DNA of 64,000 bases from Bradyrhizobium sp. PSBB068 (GCA_016839165.1 CP069300.1:4278001-4342000), one strand, 5' to 3'. Shown: positions 27,607-35,216, numbered from the stretch's first letter. The notes: generated from the letters alone by a model not told the origin. Program-made: numbers and translations.

Positions 27607-27680
27607 TGGAGCGGGTGAAGGGAATCGAACCCTCGTATTCAGCTTGGAAGGCTGCTGCTCTACCATTGAGCTACACCCGC
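27607..27680 (-). tRNA. tRNA-Gly (anticodon TCC)
   Basis: The minus strand folds as a 74-base tRNA: acceptor GCGGGTG/CACCCGC, D-arm GCTC-AATGGTA-GAGC, anticodon loop CTTCCAA giving anticodon TCC, T-loop GGTTCGATTCC, and an encoded CCA. It decodes GGA (and by wobble GGG). Its 3' 44 bases are duplicated at 24689-24732. Confidence 0.96.
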
Positions 27681-27810
27681 ATCGAACGATCCCCTAACAC
27701 GACCCGACGGCCGCCTCAACTGCCTCGACGGGCGTGATTATACGCCGGTCCACGGCAACATGCCGGCGCATTGCGCCCGGTTCCTGGCCCGGATCGGACG
27801 GACGGCGGCC

Positions 27811-27839
27811 TTAACAGCGGCGGATTCGCCACCTATATT
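27811..27839 (+). promoter_or_regulatory. Promoter of the short SD-leader transcript
   Basis: TTAACA (27811-27816), a 17-bp spacer and TATATT (27834-27839) form a good sigma-70-type promoter. Transcription would start near 27846, about 11 bases before the extended SD and 140 bases before a strong terminator. Confidence 0.55.
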
Positions 27840-27873
27840 GCTGGTCCCATCAACAAAGAAAGGAGGTGATCTA

Positions 27874-27918
27874 GTGTCTTGTCTCAAGCGCTGTCACCTC
27901 GCTGGGATCGCCCGCTAG
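27874..27918 (+). CDS. 14-residue peptide ORF behind the extended Shine-Dalgarno
   Basis: GTG-started frame VSCLKRCHLAGIAR, ending in TAG at 27916. Its start is only two bases after the 15-base SD, an unusually short spacing that could hold or stall ribosomes. The peptide has two Cys and is basic. It contains the TCACCTC sequence that can pair with its own SD. It may matter for its translation rather than its product. Confidence 0.4.
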   Translation: MSCLKRCHLAGIAR

Positions 27919-27984
27919 GCGCTGAGCAATCAGCCTGGCATCGGGGCGCTCTCAGCCCTGGACCAGCGAGACATCAACATCGGG

Positions 27985-28017
27985 GGCGCGGCGGAAGTGA
28001 TTCCGCCGCGCCTTTCT
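27985..28017 (+). terminator. Rho-independent terminator of the short transcript
   Basis: A perfect 12-bp stem (GGCGCGGCGGAA / TTCCGCCGCGCC, 27985-27996 with 28001-28012) has a GTGA loop and a TTTCT tail. It closes the unit that starts at about 27846. The rest of 28018-28239 holds no gene that I can support. Confidence 0.85.
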
Positions 28018-28239
28018 GCTGTTCGGGCGTCGCGAATCGGCGCCGCCACACGACCTGCGGGCTACGTCGTAGCAGCACAAAAGTGGCCTGATCCGCTACA
28101 GATGAGATGTCGGACTGGGTGGCCGCGAGCCGTCCTAGAACATGACCCGGAAAAGCGCGAAGCGGTTTTCCGGGAATATCATGCTCGAACAATCATCGCG
28201 CGCCAGCGCCTGCCGCATCGGAAATGAGGAGTTCGCTAC

Positions 28240-28626
28240 ATGCTTTATGCCATCCTGGCCTATCACGTCGAGGCCGAGGTCAAGTCGTGGAATGCCGATG
28301 AGGACGCAGCCGTGATGGCGGGCCTGCGCGAGGTCCATCAACGGCTGAAGGGCCGGCTCGGCCCGGCTGCACGGCTCGGCGAGACCCGCAAGGCCAGCAC
28401 CCTGCGCGGGCCCGGCCATGGCGTCGTGATCGACGGCCCGTTCGCGGAGACCAAGGAGCAGTTGCTCGGCTTCTACGTGATCAATTGCGCCGATGAGGCG
28501 GAGGCGATCGCCGCGGCGCGCGACCTGCGCAGCGTCAACCCGTCGGCCGTCTACGAGATCCGCCCGCTGAAGCTCTACATCCCCGGCGCCCCTTTTCCGG
28601 AGACCGCGGGCCCGAGCGACGTGTAG
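28240..28626 (+). CDS. YCII/DGPF-domain protein
   Basis: 128 residues of the YciI-related DGPF family: the VIDGPFAETKEQLLGFYVI block is diagnostic, preceded by a dimerising N-terminal strand region starting MLYAILAYHVEAEV. Family members are small dimers often encoded beside ECF sigma factors or dehydratase-like enzymes; their reaction is mostly unknown. The ATG at 28240 has a GAGG-type SD. It converges with the GrlR-like gene, 7 bp apart. No sigma factor is beside it. Confidence 0.87.
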   Translation: MLYAILAYHVEAEVKSWNADEDAAVMAGLREVHQRLKGRLGPAARLGETRKASTLRGPGHGVVIDGPFAETKEQLLGFYVINCADEAEAIAAARDLRSVNPSAVYEIRPLKLYIPGAPFPETAGPSDV

Positions 28627-28633
28627 AAGTTGC

Positions 28634-29041
28634 TCAGCGACTCGAGCGTTTCGGCAATTTCGGCAGCCGGCTCGGATCGAACTTCGGCAGCGGCAAATCC
28701 GGCGGCGGCTCGGGCGCCACCTCTTGGCTCGGCATCAGCGTCACCTCGAAGGCAAGGTCGGGCACCGCATCGGCCCTGCCCGTGGCGGTCGCGATCGGGC
28801 CGCTCGCGACTCCCTCGAGCCGCACCACGAGGTCGTCGGTGCCGAACACGGTCTGATGACCTTCGGAGTGCCGCCTGGCGGTGAGGACGGCGGAGAAGCG
28901 CTCGCCGTCGACCTCATAGGTGCCGCTGTAGAGCATGATGGCATCGCTGCCCCACAGCCTGCCATCGGCCATGTGCACGATGCCGGTGCCGTCGGCGAGC
29001 GACGTTCGAAACCACGCCGCATAAGTGCCGTTCTTGAGCAT
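28634..29041 (-). CDS. GrlR-like small protein with a proline-rich tail
   Basis: 135 residues from the ATG at 29041, which has GGAG nine bases upstream. The first half (MLKNGTYAAWFRTSLADGTGIVHMADGRLWGSDAIMLYSGTY, split over one sheet) has the layout of the GrlR-type fold known from the negative regulator of an enterobacterial type III secretion locus. Many rhizobial relatives exist with no secretion link. The tail (PEPPPDLPLPKF to the end) is Pro-rich and basic, probably disordered. Function unknown; resemblance to GrlR is moderate and should be tested by profile search. Confidence 0.6.
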   Translation of the reverse strand: MLKNGTYAAWFRTSLADGTGIVHMADGRLWGSDAIMLYSGTYEVDGERFSAVLTARRHSEGHQTVFGTDDLVVRLEGVASGPIATATGRADAVPDLAFEVTLMPSQEVAPEPPPDLPLPKFDPSRLPKLPKRSSR

Positions 29042-29128
29042 GGAGCCTGTCTCCACTCGCTCCGTTTTCACAGCAAACGATCTGGGCACCGTTGCGTTAA
29101 CAGGAAGTGAAGGAACCCGGGCCTGCGC

Positions 29129-29926
29129 TCATTGGCCGTCGATCTGCCGTCCCATAATGGCGATCGCCTTCTGATAGACCCCCGCCGCGTTCCATGCCTC
29201 GATCGCCGCGAAGTTGGGTTCCCCGGGCTGATAGCCGGCGCCGGCGCGCCAGCCATTGGCGCGCAGGAAGTTCGCCGTCGAGGCCAGCGCATTGGCGGCG
29301 ACGTCGAGATTGCCGGTGCCGTAGGCGAGGACATTCTTCGGCATGAACTGGGTCTGGCCGATTTCTCCGTGCATCGAACCACGCGTGCTCCCGGACAAAC
29401 TGCCGCGGTCGATCAGCTTCAGCGCGGCATAGAGCTGCTCGGTGAAGAACTCCGGCCGGCGGCAGTCGTAGGCAAGCGTCGCGATCGACGACAGCATGTT
29501 CTGGTTGCCGCGCTGGCTGCCGAAACCGCTTTCCATGCCCCAGATCGCGATCAGCGGTCCCGGCGGCACGCCGTAGCGCTGCTGGATCGAGGCGAACATC
29601 GCCGCCTGCGACTGCTTCAGCGATCGGCCGCGCGCCACGATGGTCGCCGATCCCCGCTTGGCCATGAACTGCTCGAGCGACAGGCCGAAGCTGCGCTGGC
29701 CGCGATCGGCGGCAATCGTCGCGCTGGCATAATGCGCCTGCATCAACGCGTCGATCGCGGTGGCGCCGACGCCCTTGGCCCTCGCCTCACCGGCAAACTG
29801 CTCCTTCCAGGCTTCGAACCCGCCGGGCCCGTTGCCGCACTGCGCCGCGTTGGCCTCTGCGCCCAGCGTTGCAACCATCGCGACGATGGCGAGCGCCGAC
29901 GCCGCAAGCTGCCAGCCCCTGATCAT
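29129..29926 (-). CDS. Lytic murein transglycosylase, MltB-like
   Basis: 265 residues from the ATG at 29926, which follows a GGAGGAGG SD. A signal peptide ends at ANA-AQ. The SLT-type core has IAIWGMESGFGSQRG, whose Glu (about residue 132) is the catalytic acid, then GEIGQTQFMPKNVLAYG and a C-terminal NWRAG-type segment (NGWRAGAGYQPGEP). The enzyme cleaves peptidoglycan glycans to 1,6-anhydro products in the periplasm. It is a single gene; the 258 bp upstream hold no other gene. Confidence 0.92.
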   Translation of the reverse strand: MIRGWQLAASALAIVAMVATLGAEANAAQCGNGPGGFEAWKEQFAGEARAKGVGATAIDALMQAHYASATIAADRGQRSFGLSLEQFMAKRGSATIVARGRSLKQSQAAMFASIQQRYGVPPGPLIAIWGMESGFGSQRGNQNMLSSIATLAYDCRRPEFFTEQLYAALKLIDRGSLSGSTRGSMHGEIGQTQFMPKNVLAYGTGNLDVAANALASTANFLRANGWRAGAGYQPGEPNFAAIEAWNAAGVYQKAIAIMGRQIDGQ

Positions 29927-30170
29927 CCGAAACCTCCTCCGAAAATATGCCGCCGCCCCCGCGGGCGCGGCGCTGACGATGGCCGGATTTACATGACCCG
30001 GCGATGAACGATCCGCCTCAGATTCGGCCGCAAGCGACACGATAGGTCGCCGGGCGCGGATTGGCCATCCCGGGCTACGCCAGCCGGCCGGGACATTTGG
30101 CCCTCCACGGCTCCGGCGGAGCGGCGGAGTTCGGCGTCCGCGTCCGGTGCAGACTTGCGCAACCCGGCGC

Positions 30171-30200
30171 TTGACATTGACATTAACGACAAGGTGCTAG
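30171..30200 (+). promoter_or_regulatory. Candidate MerR-controlled promoter
   Basis: TTGACATTGACATTAACGAC runs into AAGGTGCTAG just before the MerR gene. An imperfect dyad, ACATTG-N10-CAAGGT, sits between a TTGACA -35 and a TAGGCC-like -10. This is the usual place for a MerR-family operator, but the match is imperfect. Confidence 0.35.
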
Positions 30201-30224
30201 GCCGGCCCTCGACAGGAGATCGCG

Positions 30225-30584
30225 ATGAAGATTCAGGAGGCGGCCCGTCATCTCGGCGTCAGCGCGCGGACGCTTCGGCACTATGAAGCGGCCGGCCTGA
30301 TCGTGCCGCGCCGGACGTCGAACGGCTATCGAAGCTATTCCGCGCCGGAGATCGAACGAGCTGCGTGGGTGCGGGACCTGATCGCCTCGGGTTTCTCGAC
30401 CCGCGAGCTTCGCAATCTCCTGAGCGCGCTCGAAGACGGTCGGCGTGCAGCGCGTGTCAGCTGCGCCGCCGTGATGCAGGACAAGCTCGACCAGATCGAC
30501 CGCGCGATCGCGGCGCTCCGCAAGCGGCGCCTTGCCTTGTCGCGACGGCTGACCGGATCGGATCGCGACCACCGCAACGCATGA
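30225..30584 (+). CDS. MerR-family transcriptional regulator
   Basis: 119 residues. The N-terminus KIQEAARHLGVSARTLRHYEAAGLIVPRRTSNGYRSYS is a textbook MerR helix-turn-helix and wing, followed by a dimerising coiled coil that ends in a basic tail. No metal-binding Cys pair is present at the C-terminus (only one Cys, in SCAAVM), so it is not a typical metal sensor. It lies 33 bp ahead of a VOC-family gene on the same strand, which is probably its target. Confidence 0.9.
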   Translation: MKIQEAARHLGVSARTLRHYEAAGLIVPRRTSNGYRSYSAPEIERAAWVRDLIASGFSTRELRNLLSALEDGRRAARVSCAAVMQDKLDQIDRAIAALRKRRLALSRRLTGSDRDHRNA

Positions 30585-30617
30585 GGGCATGATGAGGACC
30601 CCGATGAGGACTTGGCA

Positions 30618-31004
30618 ATGAAGATACTCAACATCCTGGTGAGGCGCTATTTGCCACTGGAGGACCTCGATCAAGCGGTCGCCTTCCACGAAAAACTGAT
30701 CGGCCAGACGGCGCGGCTTCGCTTCGACTATCCGGAACACGACCTGAGGCTCGCACAGGTCGCCTCGATCCTGTTCGTTGCTGGCACCGAACAGAGCCTG
30801 AAGCCGTTCACGGCGACGCATCTGACGTTTATGGTCGATGACATCGACGCGTTCGCCGCGCATCTGCCCAGCGTCGGCGCCACGATATTGGACGGCCCCA
30901 AACCGGTCCCGACCGGCCGCAACATGCTGGTGCAGCATCCGGACCAGACCCGCGCCGAGTATGTCGAGCATCGCAACAAGCATCCGGCCGACCGGCTGCC
31001 TTGA
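30618..31004 (+). CDS. VOC-family (glyoxalase/bleomycin-resistance fold) protein
   Basis: 128 residues with one full VOC module set: the N-terminal strand MKILNILVRRYLPLEDLDQAVAFHEKLIG and the later HLTFMVDDIDAFAAHLPSVGATI, ending with the family-like PDQTRAEYVEH. Members bind a divalent metal and act as lyases or dioxygenases or as binding proteins. An operon with MerR suggests an inducible detoxification or resistance role. The start ATG at 30618 follows AGGAC. The 36-bp gap after it holds nothing. Confidence 0.85.
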   Translation: MKILNILVRRYLPLEDLDQAVAFHEKLIGQTARLRFDYPEHDLRLAQVASILFVAGTEQSLKPFTATHLTFMVDDIDAFAAHLPSVGATILDGPKPVPTGRNMLVQHPDQTRAEYVEHRNKHPADRLP

Positions 31005-31046
31005 GCATGGCATCCACAAAGCGGCGTGACCGACAGCAGGCGTCCG

Positions 31047-31274
31047 CTAAGGCACCTCGCCGCGCCGCAACGGGCCAACGGTCTGCGGGCGGTTGAGGAA
31101 GAACTCGCGGTTGCCGAGCGCGGCCTCCGCATACTGGTCGATTGCCACGATGATCGCCTGCACGTGGTGAAAGCACCAGCCTTCCCGCGTTGCCATGTGC
31201 CGGACCTCGGCCAGCGCCTTGATCCAGGGCGCGTGATCATCGCTGTCGTGGAAATACCGAAGCGGCTCTCTCAT
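31047..31274 (-). CDS. 75-residue conserved-looking hypothetical protein
   Basis: Starts MREPLRYFHDSDDHAPWIKAL; helical and rich in aromatic residues (WCFHHVQAIIVAIDQYAEAALGNREFF). The ATG at 31274 has a GGAGG SD five bases upstream. It overlaps the end of the upstream small ORF by 38 bp, completing a three-gene run of tiny genes. No family recognised. The strong SD and sensible composition favour a real gene. Confidence 0.65.
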   Translation of the reverse strand: MREPLRYFHDSDDHAPWIKALAEVRHMATREGWCFHHVQAIIVAIDQYAEAALGNREFFLNRPQTVGPLRRGEVP

Positions 31275-31416
31275 CTTTCCTCCGGCAGATCACGTCCTCC
31301 AGCTCGGCGCGCTTGCGCGACAGCAGAAGCTGCGCCGATGCACTATCGCGTCCGGCCTGCCTGAGCCGGTTCAAGGATGCATCGAGCTCGCGCAACTCGG
31401 CGCGCAGCCGCCGCAT
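31237..31416 (-). CDS. 59-residue coiled-coil hypothetical protein
   Basis: Frame starting MRRLRAELRELDASLNRLRQ, an Arg/Glu-rich coiled coil. The ATG at 31416 lies 13 bp past the stop of the previous gene, so it may depend on translational coupling; no clear SD. It could also start at a GTG near 31440. It overlaps the next gene. No family recognised. Confidence 0.5.
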   Translation of the reverse strand: MRRLRAELRELDASLNRLRQAGRDSASAQLLLSRKRAELEDVICRRKDERAASVFPRQR

Positions 31417-31429
31417 CCTGGGTGCGTCA

Positions 31430-31726
31430 TCAGGCACGCGCTTCGCCGGCGACAAGCTCCCGCTTCGCCGCGCGAAGAAAGACCGGGGTCGCGGCACGGC
31501 GGCGTGGAGCGACGCCCGCGTGCACGATGATCGGATCGCGGTCTCCGAGCATGGCCCGCTCTTCGACCAGGCGGCTCATCACCAGGCGCATCTTCAGGAG
31601 GTCCCCGGCAACGAAGGCGCAGTCCTCGTCCCGGTTGATCTGCTCTCGCATGATCGCCTCGGCCTCGAGCATGCTGACGCGCAGCGCCCTGATCTGCCTG
31701 CGAATTTCGCTGATACGGTTGTCCAT
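31430..31726 (-). CDS. 98-residue coiled-coil hypothetical protein
   Basis: Starts MDNRISEIRRQIRALRVSMLEAEAIMREQINR, a strongly amphipathic coiled coil with a long basic C-terminus. The ATG at 31726 has a GGAGG SD six bases upstream. It is the first of three small minus-strand genes that overlap or nearly touch. Similar short coiled-coil proteins are common in rhizobia without known function. Confidence 0.65.
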   Translation of the reverse strand: MDNRISEIRRQIRALRVSMLEAEAIMREQINRDEDCAFVAGDLLKMRLVMSRLVEERAMLGDRDPIIVHAGVAPRRRAATPVFLRAAKRELVAGEARA

Positions 31727-31868
31727 GGCGGCCTCCTATTCACGGTGGAAGACAACTAGAACAAAACAAGAACAAGAAGTCAAGGGACGTCGACGCGGCG
31801 GAGCCGTCCATCATGGACTTTTTCATCCCCACGCGATCGGACGAGTTCCTGCCGCAGGAACCGCTGGA

Positions 31869-32015
31869 TCACAATTTCACGAAGGCGATGTGAGGGTGTG
31901 GAGTCACGGGCAAGCCCGCCAGCGCAATCACAGCGAACGTGAAGCAGAGTGACAACGACGTCGCGACAGTCCGTCGCAGCCATTCGGCCTTCTTGCCGCC
32001 TCCTCCGAATCGCAT
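31869..32015 (-). CDS. Possible 48-residue single-span membrane protein
   Basis: Frame starting MRFGGGGKKAEWLRR, with a basic N-terminus and one hydrophobic helix (SLSLCFTFAVIALAGL). An overlapping frame with a purine-rich leader (GGAGGAGG then ATG at 31983) competes for the same region. The hydrophobic frame has better codon use at third positions. It reads away from the palindrome at 32100. Assignment is tentative. Confidence 0.35.
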   Translation of the reverse strand: MRFGGGGKKAEWLRRTVATSLSLCFTFAVIALAGLPVTPHPHIAFVKL

Positions 32016-32099
32016 CAGCGCATCGTCAGAGTCCGCGTGCTCCGGCTGTCCATCTGAGACAAACAGCCGACACACTGCTGTGGAACAACAGGTCAATAG

Positions 32100-32130
32100 A
32101 ACTTGTCTACCCAAATAGACAAGTTTAAAT
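32100..32130 (+). promoter_or_regulatory. Perfect palindromic operator over the NUDIX promoter
   Basis: AACTTGTCTA-N6-TAGACAAGTT (32100-32125) is a perfect 10-bp inverted repeat. It overlaps a TTGTCT -35-like hexamer (32104-32109) and a TAAATG -10-like hexamer 16 bp later, both pointing to the NUDIX gene at 32164. The TAGACA half-site style is common for TetR-type repressors. No regulator gene lies beside it. Confidence 0.65.
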
Positions 32131-32163
32131 GAGACAGATTCTGTTTCGATCATTGCGCAGTAC

Positions 32164-32559
32164 ATGACCAAGTCCTCCAAACTGGTGGCCGCGAAGCGCG
32201 GCAAAGTTCTCCTGGTTCGACGCCGATCTGACGGGTTGTGGATGTTCCCCGGCGGGCGCAGACGCGCGCGCGAAACCGGCAAGGATTGCCTCAAGCGCGA
32301 AATCAAGGAAGAGCTGCCGAAGCTCAAGCTCGGCCGGCTCAGCCTCTGGAAGGAAGTGACGGCCAAGAACAAGCGTTCCGGCCGCAGGATGAGCGATGCG
32401 ATCTTCATCGCCAAGAACGCCAAGGGACGGCTGTCGATCGGCGACAAGAAGGAGATCGACCGCGCTGCCTGGCAGAAGCCCCGCGGGATTCGCCTGACCG
32501 CGACCTCCCGCTACATCCGCGACCGGCTGTTTCCGAGAAAGCAGCAGCGGCGCCGATAG
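32164..32559 (+). CDS. NUDIX hydrolase
   Basis: 131 residues. A Nudix box runs at about residues 31-53 with the G-x5-E-x7-REIKEEL pattern; the usual Gly after EE is replaced by Leu-Pro. The C-terminal end is very basic. Relatives hydrolyse nucleoside diphosphate derivatives, including oxidised nucleotides or diphosphoinositols; the substrate is not readable here. It stands alone behind a promoter covered by a perfect palindrome. Confidence 0.87.
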   Translation: MTKSSKLVAAKRGKVLLVRRRSDGLWMFPGGRRRARETGKDCLKREIKEELPKLKLGRLSLWKEVTAKNKRSGRRMSDAIFIAKNAKGRLSIGDKKEIDRAAWQKPRGIRLTATSRYIRDRLFPRKQQRRR

Positions 32560-32652
32560 ACGGCGGGTGTAGACTTCGGCTCTGCGCGATTGCCCGGCGT
32601 ATCCTGCTGATTTCTTGAGCTTCGCGCACCCTCGACGCATGCTAAGGATGAC

Positions 32653-34014
32653 GTGATCCGTTTCGTATCGGACCACGATATTAGCCAAAATGCCGGTCGA
32701 ATGAGCTTTCCTTCCAACCGCCAGCGGCGGCTGTTCAGAATCGTCTCCGCGCGTTGGCGACGCCGCGCCATCTTCCTGCTGGGCGGCATTGCAGTCGGTG
32801 CGGCGGCCGTCGCGCTCGCGCAGCTCGCGGATTGGGCACAGATCGCCTTTGCCGCGCTGGTGTCGCATTTCCGTTATGCCTCGCTGCTGTTGACGCCTGT
32901 CGGCTTCGCGCTGTCGGTGTTCCTGACCAATCGCTTCTTTCAGAACGCGCAGGGCAGCGGCATCCCGCAGGCCATCGCCGCGCGCCATCTCACCGACCAG
33001 ACCGCGCGCGAAAGCCTGGTTTCGCTGCGCATTGCGGCCGGCAAGGTCCTGCTGACGCTGTTAGGCCTGCTGTGCGGCGCATCGGTCGGGCGCGAGGGAC
33101 CGACGGTGCAGATCGGCGCGTCGATCATGTTTGCGCTCGGCCGCTTCTCGCCGCGCCGTCAGCCCGGCCTGATCCTGGCCGGTGCGGCCGCGGGCGTCGC
33201 GGCGGCCTTCAACACCCCGCTCGCGGGAATCGTGTTCGGCATCGAGGAGATGAGCCGCGCCTTCGAGACGCGAACCTCCAGCCTGATCATCGGCGCGGTG
33301 ATCGCCGCCGGCCTGACCTCGCTCGCGCTGATGGGCAACTACACCTATTTCGGCACCAGCGCGACCGGCTTGCGCAACGGCGCCGACTGGCTCGCGGTCC
33401 CGCTCTGCGGCGTGGCCGGAGGCCTGGCGGGCGGCCTGTTCAGCCGCATCCTGATCGCCATGGCCCGCGGATTTGCCAATCCCGTTGGACGCGCGATCAA
33501 GCGCTACCCGGTCGGCTTTGCCGCGATCTGCGGACTGGCGGCGGCGATCTGCGGGATTGCGTCCGACGGCGCGATCTACGGCACGGGATATCAGCAGGTC
33601 AAATCCGCGCTCGAAACCGGCTCACAATTGCCCGCGAGCTTCAGCGTCTGGAAGTTCCTCGCGACGACGTTCGCCTCGATCAGCGGCATACCGGGCGGCA
33701 TCTTCGCGCCCTCGCTCGCGGTCGGCGCCGGGCTCGGCTCCAACATCGCGCCGCTGTTTCATGGCGCGCCGCTGCCGGCCATCATGCTGCTCGGCATGGT
33801 GTCGTACTTCGCAGGCGTGGTGCAGGCGCCGATTACCGCCTTCGTGATCGTCACCGAGATGACCGACAATCACGCGATGGTGGTGCCGCTGATGGCCGCA
33901 GCCCTGATCGCACACGCGAGCTCGCGCCTGATCTGCAAGGAAGGCGTCTATCACGCCCTCGCCAAGGGGTTCATCGACCGGGCTGCGCCGGCGCAGAAGA
34001 CGACGCCGGCCTGA
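32653..34014 (+). CDS. ClC-family chloride channel/antiporter
   Basis: 453 residues from a GTG at 32653 with AAGGA a few bases upstream; an ATG at 32701 is the alternative. The selectivity motifs are complete: GSGIP (about 101-105), GREGP (146-150) with the gating Glu, and GGIFAPSL. A second Glu in GIEEM (about 198-199) matches the internal proton-pathway Glu of CLC antiporters, so H+/Cl- exchange is more likely than a passive channel. No CBS domain follows. Convergent with the cyclase gene, 8 bp apart. Confidence 0.93.
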   Translation: MIRFVSDHDISQNAGRMSFPSNRQRRLFRIVSARWRRRAIFLLGGIAVGAAAVALAQLADWAQIAFAALVSHFRYASLLLTPVGFALSVFLTNRFFQNAQGSGIPQAIAARHLTDQTARESLVSLRIAAGKVLLTLLGLLCGASVGREGPTVQIGASIMFALGRFSPRRQPGLILAGAAAGVAAAFNTPLAGIVFGIEEMSRAFETRTSSLIIGAVIAAGLTSLALMGNYTYFGTSATGLRNGADWLAVPLCGVAGGLAGGLFSRILIAMARGFANPVGRAIKRYPVGFAAICGLAAAICGIASDGAIYGTGYQQVKSALETGSQLPASFSVWKFLATTFASISGIPGGIFAPSLAVGAGLGSNIAPLFHGAPLPAIMLLGMVSYFAGVVQAPITAFVIVTEMTDNHAMVVPLMAAALIAHASSRLICKEGVYHALAKGFIDRAAPAQKTTPA

Positions 34015-34022
34015 AGACTCCA

Positions 34023-35216
34023 TCAGCCGTTATAGGCAAACAACTCGATCGGCTCGCTGAATCCGCGCACCGCATGTTCGCCGACATGTTCGAGTGCGAA
34101 ATCGCGCTCCACGAGGTCGGCGAATGCGCGCGACAGCAGCACCTTTTTTCCCAGCTGCTTTGTCAAGGCTTCCAGCCGCGAGGCCATGTTGACGGCGGGA
34201 CCAATGACGGTGAAGTCGAGCCGGGTGCGCGATCCGATATTGCCGTACATGACGTCACCGACATGGACGCCGATGCCGTAATTCATCGGCGCACGACCCA
34301 TCATGCTGTTCTTTTCGCTCAGCGCGGCCATCGCCTGCCGCGCCTCGGCCACCGCATGCAGCAGGTTGGCACAAGCCTTGGGGTCGCTGAGCGGGAAAAT
34401 GGCGAGCAGTCCGTCGCCGATGAATTTCAGGATTTCTCCGCCATGCCGCGCGATCGGCTCCGACATCGCGTCGAAATAGTCGTTCAAGAGATCGATGACG
34501 TCGTCGCGCGGCCAGGAGTCCGAGATCCGGGTGAAATCCCGCAAGTCGCAGATCATGATCGCGGCGCGCACCGTGGTCCCGCTGCCGCGCCGCGTCGCAC
34601 CGGCCAGGATCATCTCGCCGGCATGGGTGCCGACATAGGTCTCGAGCAGCGTCCGCGCCAGGCGGTTCTTCATCCGGATCTCGCTGACCAGCGCCAGCAC
34701 CGGCAGTACCTTCTTCAGGCTGGCGACGTGGGCGTCATCGAAGCCCCCCGCGCGGTCGGTTGCGAACGTCACGACATGCCGCTTGCCGAGCGTATGCAGC
34801 AGCGGCCATGCCACATAGTCGGTCAGGCCTTGCGCGCGCATGTCGTCATAGAGCGCGTGCTTGCGGCCGGGCGCTCCTTCGAGCCGCTCGCGCACTTCAG
34901 CGGCGCCCTCCTGGATTTCGTAGACGGAGCTGCCGATATATTCCGAGCGCTCCCTGACCTCGTAGTCGACCCGCGAGATCTCCGCCTCTTGCTTCCCGTC
35001 CGCCCACATGATCCGGGCGCCGAGCCATTGCGGATGCTGGATCAGTAGATTCATCGTCGCCCGCTTGATCGGGATGCCCGCGCCCTGCAGCCGGATGCAC
35101 AGCTCGGCAAAGATGTTGTCGATGAAACGCTGGTCGCGCGTCTCGTTGGTCAGCCAGCTCACCACATCGCCGTCGGACTGCGGCGTAACGGAATCGATGT
35201 TGGGCGGCGCGTTCAT
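34023..35216 (-). CDS. Class III adenylate/guanylate cyclase
   Basis: 397 residues. The C-terminal catalytic domain has both metal Asp residues (ICDLRDFTRISD and FIGDGLLAIFP), the FTVIGPAVNMASRLEAL block with the transition-state Asn and Arg, and the GVHVGDVMYGNIG segment. The N-terminal ~190 residues are a GAF-like sensor typical of rhizobial cyclases (WPLLHTLGKRHVVTFATDR). Alphaproteobacteria carry many paralogues that make cAMP in response to different cues. Cytoplasmic, no membrane span. The 170 bp after its start hold no gene. Confidence 0.93.
   Translation of the reverse strand: MNAPPNIDSVTPQSDGDVVSWLTNETRDQRFIDNIFAELCIRLQGAGIPIKRATMNLLIQHPQWLGARIMWADGKQEAEISRVDYEVRERSEYIGSSVYEIQEGAAEVRERLEGAPGRKHALYDDMRAQGLTDYVAWPLLHTLGKRHVVTFATDRAGGFDDAHVASLKKVLPVLALVSEIRMKNRLARTLLETYVGTHAGEMILAGATRRGSGTTVRAAIMICDLRDFTRISDSWPRDDVIDLLNDYFDAMSEPIARHGGEILKFIGDGLLAIFPLSDPKACANLLHAVAEARQAMAALSEKNSMMGRAPMNYGIGVHVGDVMYGNIGSRTRLDFTVIGPAVNMASRLEALTKQLGKKVLLSRAFADLVERDFALEHVGEHAVRGFSEPIELFAYNG

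Larger units (their letters stand above)
24689..27650. mobile_element. Candidate 2.9-kb insert bounded by tRNA-Gly 3'-end repeats
   Basis: Direct 44-bp repeats 2918 bp apart bound two convergent hydrolase genes. The intact tRNA is at one end and the 3' fragment at the other, in the orientation expected for integration into a tRNA 3' end. No integrase is present, so this would be a remnant or cassette rather than an active element. Tandem tRNA duplication followed by decay is an alternative. Confidence 0.45.
27857..28017 (+). ncRNA. Short structured transcript with extended anti-16S Shine-Dalgarno
   Basis: This unit has its own promoter and ends at a 12-bp GC hairpin with a T-rich tail. AGAAAGGAGGTGATC (27857-27871) is fully complementary to the 16S rRNA 3' end over 15 bases, far longer than any normal SD here. 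A GAGGTGA inside it can pair with TCACCTC at 27894-27900 within the 14-codon ORF, hiding the SD. A second stem, GCTGAG/CTCAGC (27921-27926 with 27951-27956), follows. It may be a small RNA, a leader peptide unit or a ribosome-state sensor. No known RNA family is recognised. Confidence 0.55.

Noticed and set aside
27546..27737. Short protein frame containing ERVKGIEPSYSAWKA, also at 24710
   Set aside because: It is the translated complement of tRNA-Gly and its partial copy, a well-known false protein.
32754..35048. 764-codon plus-strand frame across the ClC and cyclase genes
   Set aside because: It runs through a second frame of the ClC gene and then antisense to the cyclase; no domain seen.
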